In this document: positions 1 to 7,693 of the stretch, piece by piece
How positions within the stretch are numbered: the first letter of the stretch is position 1
How the letters are laid out: every line of letters starts with the position of its first letter
Assembly (NCBI RefSeq): GCF_025351295.1
Contig: NZ_JANXWD010000026.1
Location: 1-41,518, forward strand
Length of the DNA: 41,518 nt
DNA from: Phenylobacterium sp.
GTDB taxonomy: Bacteria > Pseudomonadota > Alphaproteobacteria > Caulobacterales > Caulobacteraceae
Direction: 5' to 3'
Notes under the pieces: model-generated
Seen by the model: the letters and a program-made list of their open reading frames with translations, nothing else
The model's database searches: none
What the model was told of the DNA's origin: nothing
Translations under genes and position numbers: made by a program

Positions 1-706
1 GGTTGAGGCGCGAGACGTACTCGCCCGCCGCATGGTTGGTGTGGCCGTGGCCCGCGAACTGCTGGCCCAGCTTGGTGTAGTGCCGGGCCTCGTCGGTCAT
101 GAGGATGGCCTCGCGGCTCAGGTTCTCGACCACGATTTCGCCGATGGCCTTGGCGCTGATGAAGTCCAGCACGAACGAGCGCTTGGCGCCGGTGTCGCGG
201 TCTACAAGACTCAGCACCTTCATCTTGTGATTGCCGCCAGCCTTGGCCTTGGGCTCGCCGGGCTCAACGCCGATGAAGGTCTCGTCGGCTTCGACCATGC
301 CGCCGCCCGAACCGAACGACGCCAGGTCGCCGGAGCGCATGGCTTCCCGAATACGGTGAGCCAGGAACCACGCCGACTTGTAGGTGATCTCCAGCGTGCG
401 GTGCAGCTGGTGAGCGCTGACGCCCTTCTTGCTGCTGCACATCAGGTGCATGGCTTGGAGCCAGATGCGCAGGGGCAGCTTCGACTCTTCGAAGATCGTA
501 CCCATGCGAACCGTGAACTGCTGCTTGCAGTCGCCGCAGCGCTTGAGGCCGTAGCGGACGCGCTTCTCAGGGTTCGGGGCGATGACACTGATCCGGCCCA
601 TGCAGCCGCAGTGATGGCAGACCGGACCTTGCGGCCAGAGAACCTTTTCCACCCGCTCAAAAGCGGCGGCTTCGTCGTGAAAGTGGGGGGCGGAAAGGAT
701 CGACAT
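1..706 (-). mobile_element. IS1595-type (ISXO2-like) transposase, C-terminus beyond the window
   Basis: Transposase that would catalyse cut-and-paste movement of an insertion sequence. The reading frame opens at an ATG (706-704) and is unbroken to base 1, giving at least 235 residues, so the C-terminus is outside the window. An N-terminal zinc ribbon is visible (CHHCGC near residue 30 and CGDC near 57), as in the IS1595 family. It is followed by the ISXO2-type catalytic core with EADETFIG (about residue 140) and a second acidic block DEARHY (about 205), then HTNHAAGEY. I see no frameshift, so it may be intact. The far inverted repeat is off the edge, and I cannot define the near one with certainty. 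It lies just downstream of a beta-lactamase gene and is probably a recent insertion. Confidence 0.88.
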
Positions 707-805
707 AACGGGGCTCGCTGTTTTCCCCATTGTTATAGCTCATCTTCTCGTGTTTGCAAAGTATATATACGCCTCGCGGGATGACGAACATATATAGAAC
801 AACGG
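707..805. repeat. Probable outer end of the insertion sequence
   Basis: This is an AT-rich stretch, unlike the GC-rich surroundings, between the transposase start and the stop codon of the beta-lactamase gene at 815. It should hold the terminal inverted repeat and target duplication. The partner end is outside the window, so the exact boundary cannot be set. The motif CCCCGTT occurs twice on the minus strand (near 800 and near 710). Confidence 0.4.
732..759 (-). promoter_or_regulatory. Candidate promoter of the transposase gene
   Basis: On the minus strand TTGCAA (759-754) and TATAAC (737-732) are separated by 16 bases. They lie in a locally AT-rich stretch about 30 bases before the transposase ATG. 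The hexamers fit a standard sigma-70 promoter, unlike the GC-rich promoters expected for resident genes. This fits a promoter carried inside the insertion sequence end. Confidence 0.5.
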
Positions 806-814
806 GGTTGGCGG

Positions 815-1690
815 CTACGGGTTCTGCTTGTGCAGTTCCGCGCGGAACGCCGCCTCGGACTTGGCGTAGAAGGCCTTGCACCCCTCCCGATCCACGAAGG
901 CGTCGGCCTTGCCGGCGTCCAGGGCCTTGCGCTTCGCCTGCATTCCGAAGAACGACCCGTGGGAGCCCAGGAACACCTCGCAGGGCAGGGACTTCCAGGT
1001 GGCGAAGCTCTTCTCGTAGTCCGCTGTCTGGCCGGGGTAGGTCTCGGTCTTGCCCAGCCTGTAGCCCGGCAGGACCGATGAGGAGCAGTGGGCCAGGGCC
1101 TGGCGCACCTTGCCGGCCACGGTCACCGGGAAGGTCCAGGTGGTGCAGCCCCTGGTGTGGCCGCCGGTGACGTGGGCGGTCAGCGTCCAGCCGCCGAGGC
1201 TGATCGTCTGGCCATCCTTCAGGGTCACGTCCGGCTTCACCGGCTCGTAGTAGAACGTCTCGCCCTTCAGGAACGGGTCGCCCCGTCCGCCGGCGGCGAC
1301 GATCGCCCCGTCAGCGGCGCTGGCGTAGAACTTCGCGCCCGGCGCGGCGCGCTTGATCTCGGCCAGGCCCGCGGCGTGGTCGAAGTGCTCGTGGCTGTTG
1401 AGCAGCACCTTGATGTTGGCCGGGTCGAAGCCCAGGGCGCGGATATTGCCGACGATCTGATGGCCGGTGGCGCCGCCGCCGCCGTCGAGCTGGATCAGCC
1501 CCGCCCGGGTGACGATCAGATAGGCGGCGTAGTCGGCCGAGCCGTCATAGTAGAGGCCCTCGCCGATCTTGAACGGGGCGTAGGGGGCGTCGCCGTCGGG
1601 GTGGTCCTGCGCGGCCACGCCGGGCGGACACGCGAAAACGGCCGCCGCGAGGGCGACCGTTCCAAAGAGCGCTGAGACGCCGCGCCTCAC
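815..1690 (-). CDS. Secreted subclass B3-type metallo-beta-lactamase
   Basis: Predicted periplasmic zinc hydrolase of beta-lactam rings (291 aa). With a GTG start at 1690 the protein begins with a clean signal peptide (RR, a hydrophobic run, then VAAQ). The longer ATG frame would overlap infC and put 23 non-signal residues in front. Zinc ligands are all present in B3 order: HEHFDH at residues 100-105, H178 in GGHTRGCTTW, and H244 in GSHGSFF. The HTRGCTTW and GSHGSFF contexts are B3-type rather than B1/B2 or glyoxalase-type. Its start lies 8 bases after the infC stop, so it is likely co-transcribed with infC. An insertion sequence abuts its 3' end. A related hydrolase with another substrate cannot be excluded. 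Confidence 0.85.
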   Translation of the reverse strand: MRRGVSALFGTVALAAAVFACPPGVAAQDHPDGDAPYAPFKIGEGLYYDGSADYAAYLIVTRAGLIQLDGGGGATGHQIVGNIRALGFDPANIKVLLNSHEHFDHAAGLAEIKRAAPGAKFYASAADGAIVAAGGRGDPFLKGETFYYEPVKPDVTLKDGQTISLGGWTLTAHVTGGHTRGCTTWTFPVTVAGKVRQALAHCSSSVLPGYRLGKTETYPGQTADYEKSFATWKSLPCEVFLGSHGSFFGMQAKRKALDAGKADAFVDREGCKAFYAKSEAAFRAELHKQNP

Positions 1691-1698
1691 CCCAGGGC

Positions 1699-2232
1699 CT
1701 ATCGCGGCGCCAGGATCATGATCATCTGGCGGCCTTCCATGCGCGGCTCGTATTCGCACTTGGCGATGGGCTCGAAGTCGGCCCGCACCCGCTGCAGCAG
1801 CTTCATCCCCAGTTCGGGGTGGGCCAGTTCGCGGCCGCGGAAGCGCAGGGTGATCTTCACCTTGTCGCCTTCCTCGAAGAAGCGGTTCATGGCCCGCTGC
1901 TTGACCTCATAGTCGTGGATATCGATGTTGGGGCGGAGCTTGATCTCCTTGATCTCCACCACCTTCTGCCGCTTGCGCGCCTCGTTCTTCTTCTTCTGTT
2001 CCTGGAACTTGAACTTTCCATAGTCCAGAATCTTGCAGACGGGCGGATCCGCGTTGGGGACGATCTCGACGAGGTCGAGGCCAGCCTCTTCGGCGGCCTC
2101 GATGGCCGCGGAGGTGGGCATCACGCCCTGTTTCTCACCGTGCTGATCGATGAGCAGGACGCGGGGAACGCGGATATCTTCGTTCATGCGCGGCCCTTCC
2201 TTGACGGGCGGCGCTTGCATGGGACGGCGAAT
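1699..2232 (-). CDS. infC: Translation initiation factor IF-3 (probable ATT start)
   Basis: Binds the 30S subunit, prevents premature 50S joining and proofreads start codons. The IF3-N domain includes [16 protein letters not shown] and [11 protein letters not shown]. The IF3-C domain includes [10 protein letters not shown], the [16 protein letters not shown] block and a terminal [12 protein letters not shown]. An ATG at 2187 would cut into the N-terminal domain just before NEDIR. An ATG at 2220 has no Shine-Dalgarno. The codon ATT at 2232-2230 gives the start [14 protein letters not shown], which resembles the MRRP start of rhizobial IF-3, and has GGAG 8 bases upstream. IF-3 genes are known for AUU starts used in autoregulation, so I chose it (177 aa). 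Usual rplT/rpmI neighbours are absent; a beta-lactamase gene follows. Confidence 0.93.
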   Translation of the reverse strand: MRRPMQAPPVKEGPRMNEDIRVPRVLLIDQHGEKQGVMPTSAAIEAAEEAGLDLVEIVPNADPPVCKILDYGKFKFQEQKKKNEARKRQKVVEIKEIKLRPNIDIHDYEVKQRAMNRFFEEGDKVKITLRFRGRELAHPELGMKLLQRVRADFEPIAKCEYEPRMEGRQMIMILAPR

Positions 2233-2260
2233 AGGCAGTGCTCCGGATTGTTGAAACGGC

Positions 2261-2294
2261 GGCTGTGGAAACGCAAAGGCTGTGGAAACGCAAA
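2261..2294. repeat. Perfect 17-bp tandem duplication in the infC leader
   Basis: Two perfect adjacent copies of a 17-base unit (2261-2277 and 2278-2294) lie between the terminator-like hairpin and the IF-3 Shine-Dalgarno. On the minus strand the unit reads TTTGCGTTTCCACAGCC. A degenerate third unit (GCCGTTTCAACA) follows. It may be a regulator-binding site or a slippage product. Confidence 0.85.
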
Positions 2295-2322
2295 AAACGC
2301 CGGCGCGCGCGGAGCGCTCCGG
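2292..2322 (-). terminator. Intrinsic terminator or attenuator upstream of infC
   Basis: The minus strand can form a nine-position stem with one mismatch (2322-2314 with 2308-2300, 5-base loop), followed two bases later by six T (2297-2292). It lies after the glycosyltransferase operon and about 60 bases before the infC start. It could end the upstream operon or attenuate read-through into infC. Confidence 0.55.
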
Positions 2323-2343
2323 GTCTTCCGTCAGTATATGACC

Positions 2344-2357
2344 CGCGGGCGCCCGCG
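2344..2357. repeat. 14-bp perfect palindrome after the GT9 stop codon
   Basis: CGCGGGCGCCCGCG is fully self-complementary and begins two bases after the stop codon of the GT9 gene. It has no T tract, so it is probably a transcript-end stabiliser or a protein site rather than a terminator by itself. Confidence 0.6.
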
Positions 2358-2359
2358 TA

Positions 2360-3346
2360 TCAAGGCGCGGCGGAGACCTGCGGCGCCAAAGAGTTGGCCG
2401 CCTGCGCCACTTGCGCCACAGGCAGGTCGCTGAGGTTCTCGGCCCGCAGGATCGCCACCCGGCCGCGCGGGGCCGACAGCTTGGGATCCGAGGCGCGGGA
2501 GAACAGCACGATGGCCGGCGCCCCACCGGCCGCGGCCAGGTGCAGGGGGCCGGTGTCGTTGCCGATCGCCAGGGTGGCCTTGGCGCCCAGCATGGCGATG
2601 CTGGCGAAATCCGTGCGGCCGGTCAGGTCGCGGGCGCGCGGCACGGCGCGCTGGATCGCATGGGCCAGCTCGCTTTCCTTCGGGCCGCCGATGATCACCA
2701 CGTCGAACCCGCGGGAATAGAGGATGCGCGCCAGTTCGGAATAGCGCTCCACCGGCCAGCGTTTCTCCGGCCGATGCTCGGCGCCGCCGGGCACCAGCAT
2801 GACGTAGGGCCGCGGCCTGTTGGAGCCCGGCACCGGGCGCTGGGCGGGGGTCGATTTCAGCACCCAGGAGAGGTCCGGCGGCGGCGCGCTGCCGGCCTCG
2901 GTGGGGGCGTCGTCCCAGATGCCGGCGTACATCAGCTGGTCGGCCTGGCGCTCCAGGGTGTGCATGCTGTTGCGCAGCGGATTCCGGTGCGGCATCGAGC
3001 AGCCCAGCGCGACGCCCGACCAGGGCGGCGGCCCGGGCCGCAGGGCCTGGAAGATGCGGTTCGAATGGGCCGAGGTCTGCAGGTCGTAGACCCGCGCGTA
3101 GCCGGCCGCCTTGATCCGCTGGCGCAGCGCGATCCACTCGGAGAAGCTCTCGGGCCGCCCGCCGGTGTCGACGGCGTTGAAGTAGGGGCAGATCTTCGCC
3201 AGCGCCTCGAAGGGCGGAGTGGTCAGCAGGGTGATGTGCGCCTTGGGATGGGCGGCCCGGATCTTCTTCATCGCCGCCAGGGCGAGCACAAAGTCGCCCA
3301 GGGCCGAAAGCTTGATCACCAGGATGCGTTCGACAGGCCGGGCCAT
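2360..3346 (-). CDS. GT9 family (heptosyltransferase-like) glycosyltransferase
   Basis: Predicted cytoplasmic glycosyltransferase of the ADP-heptose:LPS heptosyltransferase superfamily (328 aa). The N-terminal Rossmann half begins with [17 protein letters not shown], the characteristic KxSxLGD start. The C-terminal nucleotide-sugar half has [25 protein letters not shown] and the conserved [13 protein letters not shown] block near residue 270. The donor and acceptor cannot be read from sequence. Its ATG overlaps the stop of the upstream GT4 gene by one base (TGATG), so the two are translationally coupled and probably act in the same envelope glycan pathway. Confidence 0.88.
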   Translation of the reverse strand: MARPVERILVIKLSALGDFVLALAAMKKIRAAHPKAHITLLTTPPFEALAKICPYFNAVDTGGRPESFSEWIALRQRIKAAGYARVYDLQTSAHSNRIFQALRPGPPPWSGVALGCSMPHRNPLRNSMHTLERQADQLMYAGIWDDAPTEAGSAPPPDLSWVLKSTPAQRPVPGSNRPRPYVMLVPGGAEHRPEKRWPVERYSELARILYSRGFDVVIIGGPKESELAHAIQRAVPRARDLTGRTDFASIAMLGAKATLAIGNDTGPLHLAAAGGAPAIVLFSRASDPKLSAPRGRVAILRAENLSDLPVAQVAQAANSLAPQVSAAP

Positions 3347-4506
3347 CAGGCGCGCGCCTCCAGGACCTTCTCATAGGCTGAAAGCGTGGCGGCGCACATG
3401 ACGTCCACCGAATAGAGCCGCTGGGCGCGCCGGCGCCCGGCCTCGCCCATCTCCAGCCGCTTGCCGGGGCCCAGGTCGATGGCGCGGGCCAGGGCGACGG
3501 CCCAGGCGGCCGGGTTGCCCACCGGAGCCAGCCAGCCGGTGGCGCCGTCGACGATGGTCTCGGTGACCCCGCCGTGGTTGGAGGCGATCACCGGGCGGCC
3601 CATCACCTGCGGCTCGACGGCCGCGCGGCCGAAGCTTTCCGGATGGGTGGTGGGCAGGATGGCGAAGTCGGCCAGCAGGTAGGCGGCCGGCATGTCGTCG
3701 CAATGGCCGACCAGCTTGACCGCCCCGCCCACACCGGCCTGGTCGATGGCGGCCTGCAGTTCGGCGGCGAAGCCGGTGCGGCCCTGATCGTCGCCGGCGA
3801 ACAGGATCAGGAAGTCGCTGCGCCCCGCCGCCGCCAGCTGCCGGGCGGCCTCGATGATGGTCAGGTGGCCCTTGATCCGGGTCAGGCGACCGGCCAGCAG
3901 AATCCTGGTGCGGCCATCCGCGGCGACGCCCCAGGCCGCCCGCAACGCCTCCACCCGGTTGGGGGGGACGAAGCCGGGGTCGAACCGGGTCAAGTCGACG
4001 CCGCGCGGGATGGTGACCATCCGCGCCGGATCGATGCCGTGCTCGGCCAGCACATGGGCGCGCGTGTACTCGGAGTTGGCGATCACCAGGTCGCCGCGGG
4101 TCATCACGGCGTTGTACCAGCGCTTGAGCCCGGACTTGGCCTTGTAGACACCGTGATAGGTGGCGACGAACGGCGTGCCCGTCGCGTGGGCGGCCCAAAG
4201 CGCGGAAAAGGCCGGGGCGCGGCTGCGCGCATGGACGATGGAGACCTTCTCCTGGCGGATCAGGGCCACCAGGCGCGCGGCGTTGCCCAGCATGGTCAGC
4301 GGGTTCTTGGTCTGGACCGGCATCTGCGCCAGCCGGCCGCCGTCGGCCACCAGCCGCGCGGTCATCCGGCCGCCACGCGCGGCGACCAGCGCCGTGCCGC
4401 CGGCGCGGACCACGGCCTGGGCGACGTCGATGGTGGTCTGTTCCGCGCCGCCGGTCTCCAGTTCGGGGATCACCTGCAGCAGGGTAAAGTCGGGGGGAAG
4501 CGGCAC
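3346..4506 (-). CDS. GT4 family glycosyltransferase
   Basis: Predicted retaining glycosyltransferase of family 4 (386 aa, GT-B fold). The N-terminal acceptor domain has the ELETGGAEQ loop and HARSRAPAFSALWAA. The C-terminal donor domain contains the GRLTRIKGH motif near residue 205, GDDQGR, and the ESFGRAAVEPQVMGRPVIA block with the E-x7-E type donor-binding signature near 290. The start is GTG with GAGAAGG just upstream. It overlaps the GT9 gene by one base. This pairing is typical of lipopolysaccharide or capsule synthesis. The sugar is unknown. Confidence 0.9.
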   Translation of the reverse strand: MPLPPDFTLLQVIPELETGGAEQTTIDVAQAVVRAGGTALVAARGGRMTARLVADGGRLAQMPVQTKNPLTMLGNAARLVALIRQEKVSIVHARSRAPAFSALWAAHATGTPFVATYHGVYKAKSGLKRWYNAVMTRGDLVIANSEYTRAHVLAEHGIDPARMVTIPRGVDLTRFDPGFVPPNRVEALRAAWGVAADGRTRILLAGRLTRIKGHLTIIEAARQLAAAGRSDFLILFAGDDQGRTGFAAELQAAIDQAGVGGAVKLVGHCDDMPAAYLLADFAILPTTHPESFGRAAVEPQVMGRPVIASNHGGVTETIVDGATGWLAPVGNPAAWAVALARAIDLGPGKRLEMGEAGRRRAQRLYSVDVMCAATLSAYEKVLEARA

Positions 4507-4566
4507 GGGGCCTTCTCTAAACTGAAACTGTGGCCGGTGAACACCTGAGCGGGTTATGACTTAGCC

Positions 4567-5319
4567 ATGAAAGATATCGGGGGGTTTCTGGAACGGCCCG
4601 ATGGGGCGCGGCTGGCCTGGCGGGCGGTCGAGGGCGCCGGCCCGGCCGTGGTGTGGCTGGGCGGCTTCCGATCGGACATGACCGGGACCAAGGCCGAGAC
4701 CCTGGCGGAGTGGGCCTGGTCACAGGGCCGCGCCTATGTGCGGTTCGACTACTTCGGTCACGGCCAGTCCTCCGGAGATTTCCCCGACGGTACGATCACC
4801 CGCTGGCGCGAGGATGCACTGGCCGTGCTGGACAAGCTCACCAAGGACGAGCTGGTGCTGGTCGGCTCCTCGATGGGCGGCTGGATCGCCTGCCTGGCGG
4901 CGATAGCGCGGCCCAAGCGGGTGAAGGCCCTGGTGCTGGTCGCCCCCGCCGCCGACTTCACCGAGAAGCTGCTGGGGCCGGCGATCCCGCCGGAGGGCCA
5001 GGCGGCCCTGGCGGCCGACGGTGTCTGGCTGCGGCCGTCCGACTATGGCGAGCCCTATCCGATCACCCGCAAGCTGCTGGAGGACGGCGCGCGCTGGTCG
5101 CTGCTGGGCGGCAAGCCGATCCCCGTCAAGGTCCCGGTCCGCATCCTGCAGGGCGGCGAGGACACCGACGTCCCCTGGCGTCACGCCCTGGAAATGGCGC
5201 ACGCGCTGAAGACCGACGATGTGGTCTTCGGCCTGATCAAGGATGGCGACCATCGCCTGTCGCGGCCACAGGACCTGGATCGGCTGATCGCGGCGGTCGA
5301 CGAGGTGGTGCGGCCGTAG
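4567..5319 (+). CDS. Alpha/beta hydrolase (ABHD10/thioesterase-like)
   Basis: Predicted cytoplasmic serine hydrolase (250 aa). The nucleophile elbow GSSMGG places Ser102. The acid is probably in GGEDTDVPW (near 198) and the base in DGDHRLSRP (near 228), so the triad is complete. The oxyanion strand WLGGFRSDMTGTKA and the FDYFGHGQSSG segment resemble the acyl-thioesterase/palmitoyl-esterase branch that includes ABHD10. The substrate is an inference only. It is transcribed divergently from the GT4 gene across a 60-bp gap and ends against a hairpin-rich repeat. Confidence 0.8.
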   Translation: MKDIGGFLERPDGARLAWRAVEGAGPAVVWLGGFRSDMTGTKAETLAEWAWSQGRAYVRFDYFGHGQSSGDFPDGTITRWREDALAVLDKLTKDELVLVGSSMGGWIACLAAIARPKRVKALVLVAPAADFTEKLLGPAIPPEGQAALAADGVWLRPSDYGEPYPITRKLLEDGARWSLLGGKPIPVKVPVRILQGGEDTDVPWRHALEMAHALKTDDVVFGLIKDGDHRLSRPQDLDRLIAAVDEVVRP

Positions 5320-5324
5320 GGAAA

Positions 5325-5480
5325 TTCCTCCCCCGCTGGGGGAGGTGGCGCGAAGCGCCGGAGGGGGTTCTCAACGATGGCGCCGCCGAAACCTGCTCCG
5401 CGCCTCAGAGGTGGATGTGGAGAGGTCTGAGCTGACCCCCTCAGTCAGCTTCGCTGACAGCTCCCCCGACGGGGGAGCAA
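5325..5480. repeat. Family A hairpin-rich intergenic element, copy 1
   Basis: Four hairpins surround a variable centre: CTCCCCC/GGGGGAG at 5328-5344, GGCGC-GAA-GCGCC just after it, GTCAGC-TTC-GCTGAC near 5444-5458, and CTCCCCC/GGGGGAG at 5461-5477. GGAGGGGGT and ACCCCCTC flank the centre and can also pair. The second copy (8071-8222) is inverted. This copy begins a few bases after the hydrolase stop and runs into the epimerase gene, forming its last codons. Confidence 0.85.
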
Positions 5481-6340
5481 CTCGTTTCCGCCGCCAGCAC
5501 GGCGCGCAGCCCCTCCCGGTAGGTCGGATAGGCCGGACGCCAGCCCAGTTCCGCCTTGGCGCGCGCGTTTGAGACCCGCTTGCTCTCCGCATAGAACCGC
5601 ATCGCTGCCGGACGCAGGTTGGCGTCGGCGAGGGCGACCTCGGGGGGCGCCGCCATCCCCAGCAGGCCGGCCGCATAGGCCACCGCCTCGCTGTTGGGCG
5701 CCGGCTCGTCGTCGCAGAGGTTGTAGATCCCGGCCGGCCGCGGGCGGGCGATCGAAGCTGCCAGGCCGGCCGCCAAGTCGTCCACGTGGATGCGGGAGAA
5801 GACCTGCCCGGGGGCTACTATCCGCCGGGCCTGGCCCTCGCGCAGGCGGTCGAAGGCCGAGCGGCCGGGGCCGTAGATTCCGGGCAGGCGGAAGATCGTC
5901 ACGGTAAGGCCCATGCCGCGGCCGACCTGAAGCCAGTCGCGCTCGGCTCCGACCCGCCGCGCGCCCTCCACCGACTGGGCGGCCAGCGGGCTGGCCTCGG
6001 TGACCCAGCCGCCGCGCCGGTCGCCGTAGACCCCGGTGGTGGAGAGGTAGCCGGTCCAGTCGGGAAAGGCGCCGGCCGCGGCCAGCGGCCCGACCAGGGT
6101 GTTGAGGCCCGGACACCCCTGTGGTCCGGGCGGGGCGGTGACCAGCAGGGCGCGGGTCCCGGCCAACGCCTCGGTCAGGGCGGTGCGGTCGGCTAGATCG
6201 ACCGGTGTGTAACCGTCGGCGCGGACGCGTCCGGCGCCCGCATCGTCCCGATGTGTGGCGAAGACCTCCCAGGCCTCACCCGCCATCCGCCGGGCCAGCG
6301 CGCGCCCGGAAAAGCCGTAGCCGAAGATCAGCAGCCGCAC
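5441..6340 (-). CDS. NAD(P)-binding epimerase/SDR-like protein (YeeZ type)
   Basis: Atypical extended short-chain dehydrogenase fold (299 aa). The dinucleotide motif GYGFSG is at residues 7-12. TGVYGDRRGGWVTE, FRLPGIYGPGRS and the FSRIHVDDLAAGL block follow the YeeZ/SDR_a4 pattern, which often lacks the classical YxxxK pair. The substrate is unknown. The GTG start lies 3 bases after the TfoX-domain stop, and galU is upstream, so all three form one operon. The last 13 residues (SCSPVGGAVSEAD) and the stop codon are encoded by a family A repeat, which suggests the original C-terminus was replaced. Confidence 0.8.
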   Translation of the reverse strand: MRLLIFGYGFSGRALARRMAGEAWEVFATHRDDAGAGRVRADGYTPVDLADRTALTEALAGTRALLVTAPPGPQGCPGLNTLVGPLAAAGAFPDWTGYLSTTGVYGDRRGGWVTEASPLAAQSVEGARRVGAERDWLQVGRGMGLTVTIFRLPGIYGPGRSAFDRLREGQARRIVAPGQVFSRIHVDDLAAGLAASIARPRPAGIYNLCDDEPAPNSEAVAYAAGLLGMAAPPEVALADANLRPAAMRFYAESKRVSNARAKAELGWRPAYPTYREGLRAVLAAETSCSPVGGAVSEAD

Positions 6341-6343
6341 CGT

Positions 6344-6709
6344 CTACGTCCGCCCTGGCGTCGCACGGTCTCTCTTCGCCGCGACCCGGCGCGCCGCCCC
6401 CAGCGCCACCCGCGCCCAGGCGACAAGGTCTTCGGGATCGTCCAGCAACCGGTCAGGCGCCCGCCAGAAGGAGAGGTCGATGATGCGACCGCCCTTCTCG
6501 TAGTTCAGCGGCGCAGCGGCCCGCGCTTCCGAAAATGCCGCTGCGATCTGGTCATCGACCCGAAAGTACAGCGAGTCCCCCGTCACCATCGCGAACATCA
6601 GTCCATCGCAGAATACGCCGGTCTTGCCGAACATGCGTCGCGTCGTGACGCGACCGAGCGGGGCGAGCTCCTCGCGCAAGAAGTTAGCGAAGCTGGCGCT
6701 GGCGACCAT
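6344..6709 (-). CDS. TfoX/Sxy N-terminal domain protein
   Basis: Small protein (121 aa) matching the TfoX N-terminal domain: an N-terminal FANFLREELAPLG helix, RRMFGKTGVFCDGLMFAMV, LYFRVDD and the closing Y-x-K region. The C-terminal TfoX domain is absent, as in many stand-alone members outside the gamma-proteobacteria. In Haemophilus and E. coli, TfoX/Sxy affects competence through CRP; no such role can be claimed here. The ATG lies 6 bases after the galU stop and the gene ends 3 bases before the epimerase start, so it is the middle gene of a tight operon. Confidence 0.82.
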   Translation of the reverse strand: MVASASFANFLREELAPLGRVTTRRMFGKTGVFCDGLMFAMVTGDSLYFRVDDQIAAAFSEARAAAPLNYEKGGRIIDLSFWRAPDRLLDDPEDLVAWARVALGAARRVAAKRDRATPGRT

Positions 6710-6715
6710 CCCCGC

Positions 6716-7585
6716 TCACAGCAGCAAGGCGATCGCCCTGCGGGCCGCCTCGCCGAGCTCCGGGTGGGCCAGGGCGAAGGCGACATTGGCCCGCAGCAGG
6801 CCGATCTTGTCGCCGCAGTCGTAGGTGGTCCCGTCGTATTCCAGAGCGTGGAAGGCCTGGGTCTTCATCAGATTGGCCATGCCGTCGGTGAGCTGGATCT
6901 CGCCACCCGCGCCGCGCTCCTGGGTTTCCAGCACCTCGAAGATGTCGGGCTGCAGGATATAGCGGCCGGAGATGAACAGGTTCGAGGGCTCGGTTCCGGG
7001 CGCCGGCTTCTCGACCATGCCGGTCATGCGGTTTAGGCGGCCGTCACGTCCGTCCAGCGCCACGATGCCGTACTTGTGCGCCTCGCCTTCGGGCACGGGC
7101 TCCACGACCACGATATTGCCGCCGACCTGCTCGAAGGCCGCCACCGCCTGGGCCAGGGCGGGGGGTTTCGCGGTCATCAGCATGTCGGGCAGCATCACCG
7201 CGAACGGCTCGTCGGCGACGATGTGGCGGGCGCACCAGACCGCGTGCCCCAGGCCTAGCGGGGCCATCTGGCGCACGAAGCTCATCCCGCCGGGCTCGGG
7301 CAGGTCGCGGCGGACGTCGGCCAGGATGTCGAGCTTGCCCTTGCCCTGAAGGATCCCCTCGATCTCCGGACTGGTGTCGAAATAGTCCTCGATGGCCCCC
7401 TGGCCGCGGCCGACGATGAACACGAAGTGCTCAATCCCGGCGGCGCGGGCCTCCTCGACGATGTAGCTGAGGATCGGCCGGTCCACGACGTTGAGCATGT
7501 TCTTGGGCGTGGTCTTGGCGCCCGGCAGCACCCGTGTTCCCAGGCCCGCCACCGGCAGGACCGCCTTCTTCACACGCTGGGACAT
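6716..7585 (-). CDS. galU: UTP-glucose-1-phosphate uridylyltransferase
   Basis: Makes UDP-glucose from UTP and glucose-1-phosphate (289 aa, usual length). The nucleotide loop reads AGLGTRVLPGAKTTPK, followed by ML-VVDRPI as in bacterial GalU. Further family blocks are FIVGRGQGAIEDYF, LGLGHAVWCA, FAVMLPDM, the MVEKPAPGTEPSNLFISGRYIL segment split by normal family variation, and the C-terminal YDCGDKIG. The ATG follows a strong GGAGG. UDP-glucose feeds glycan synthesis and is the substrate of the UDP-glucose dehydrogenase encoded at 15.2-16.5 kb. Confidence 0.95.
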   Translation of the reverse strand: MSQRVKKAVLPVAGLGTRVLPGAKTTPKNMLNVVDRPILSYIVEEARAAGIEHFVFIVGRGQGAIEDYFDTSPEIEGILQGKGKLDILADVRRDLPEPGGMSFVRQMAPLGLGHAVWCARHIVADEPFAVMLPDMLMTAKPPALAQAVAAFEQVGGNIVVVEPVPEGEAHKYGIVALDGRDGRLNRMTGMVEKPAPGTEPSNLFISGRYILQPDIFEVLETQERGAGGEIQLTDGMANLMKTQAFHALEYDGTTYDCGDKIGLLRANVAFALAHPELGEAARRAIALLL

Positions 7586-7624
7586 GCCACCTCCGGAGCC
7601 GATAACTCCGTGATCCCTAATGCG

Positions 7625-7650
7625 CTCCGCCCCGGTGGCGGAGATTTTTT
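7625..7650 (+). terminator. Terminator-like hairpin between divergent genes
   Basis: CTCCGCC (7625-7631) pairs with GGCGGAG (7637-7643) over a 5-base loop and is followed by A and six T. On the plus strand this is a textbook intrinsic terminator, yet no plus-strand gene precedes it because galU starts at 7585 on the other strand. It may attenuate the lipoprotein gene, end a short RNA, or insulate the divergent pair. Confidence 0.6.
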
Positions 7651-7655
7651 CGCTG

Positions 7656-7693
7656 CAACTGTACGATCACGATTTTGAGATCGCACGAAGTTG
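7656..7693 (+). promoter_or_regulatory. Nested inverted repeat upstream of the lipoprotein gene
   Basis: CAACT (7656-7660) pairs with AGTTG (7689-7693), and CGATC (7664-7668) pairs with GATCG (7679-7683). It lies between the terminator-like hairpin and the lipoprotein ribosome site. It could be an operator or an RNA fold; I cannot tell which. Confidence 0.4.

Noticed and set aside
32..784. A plus-strand 250-codon frame at the left edge
   Set aside because: It lies opposite the transposase, which has clear zinc-ribbon and DDE-type motifs.
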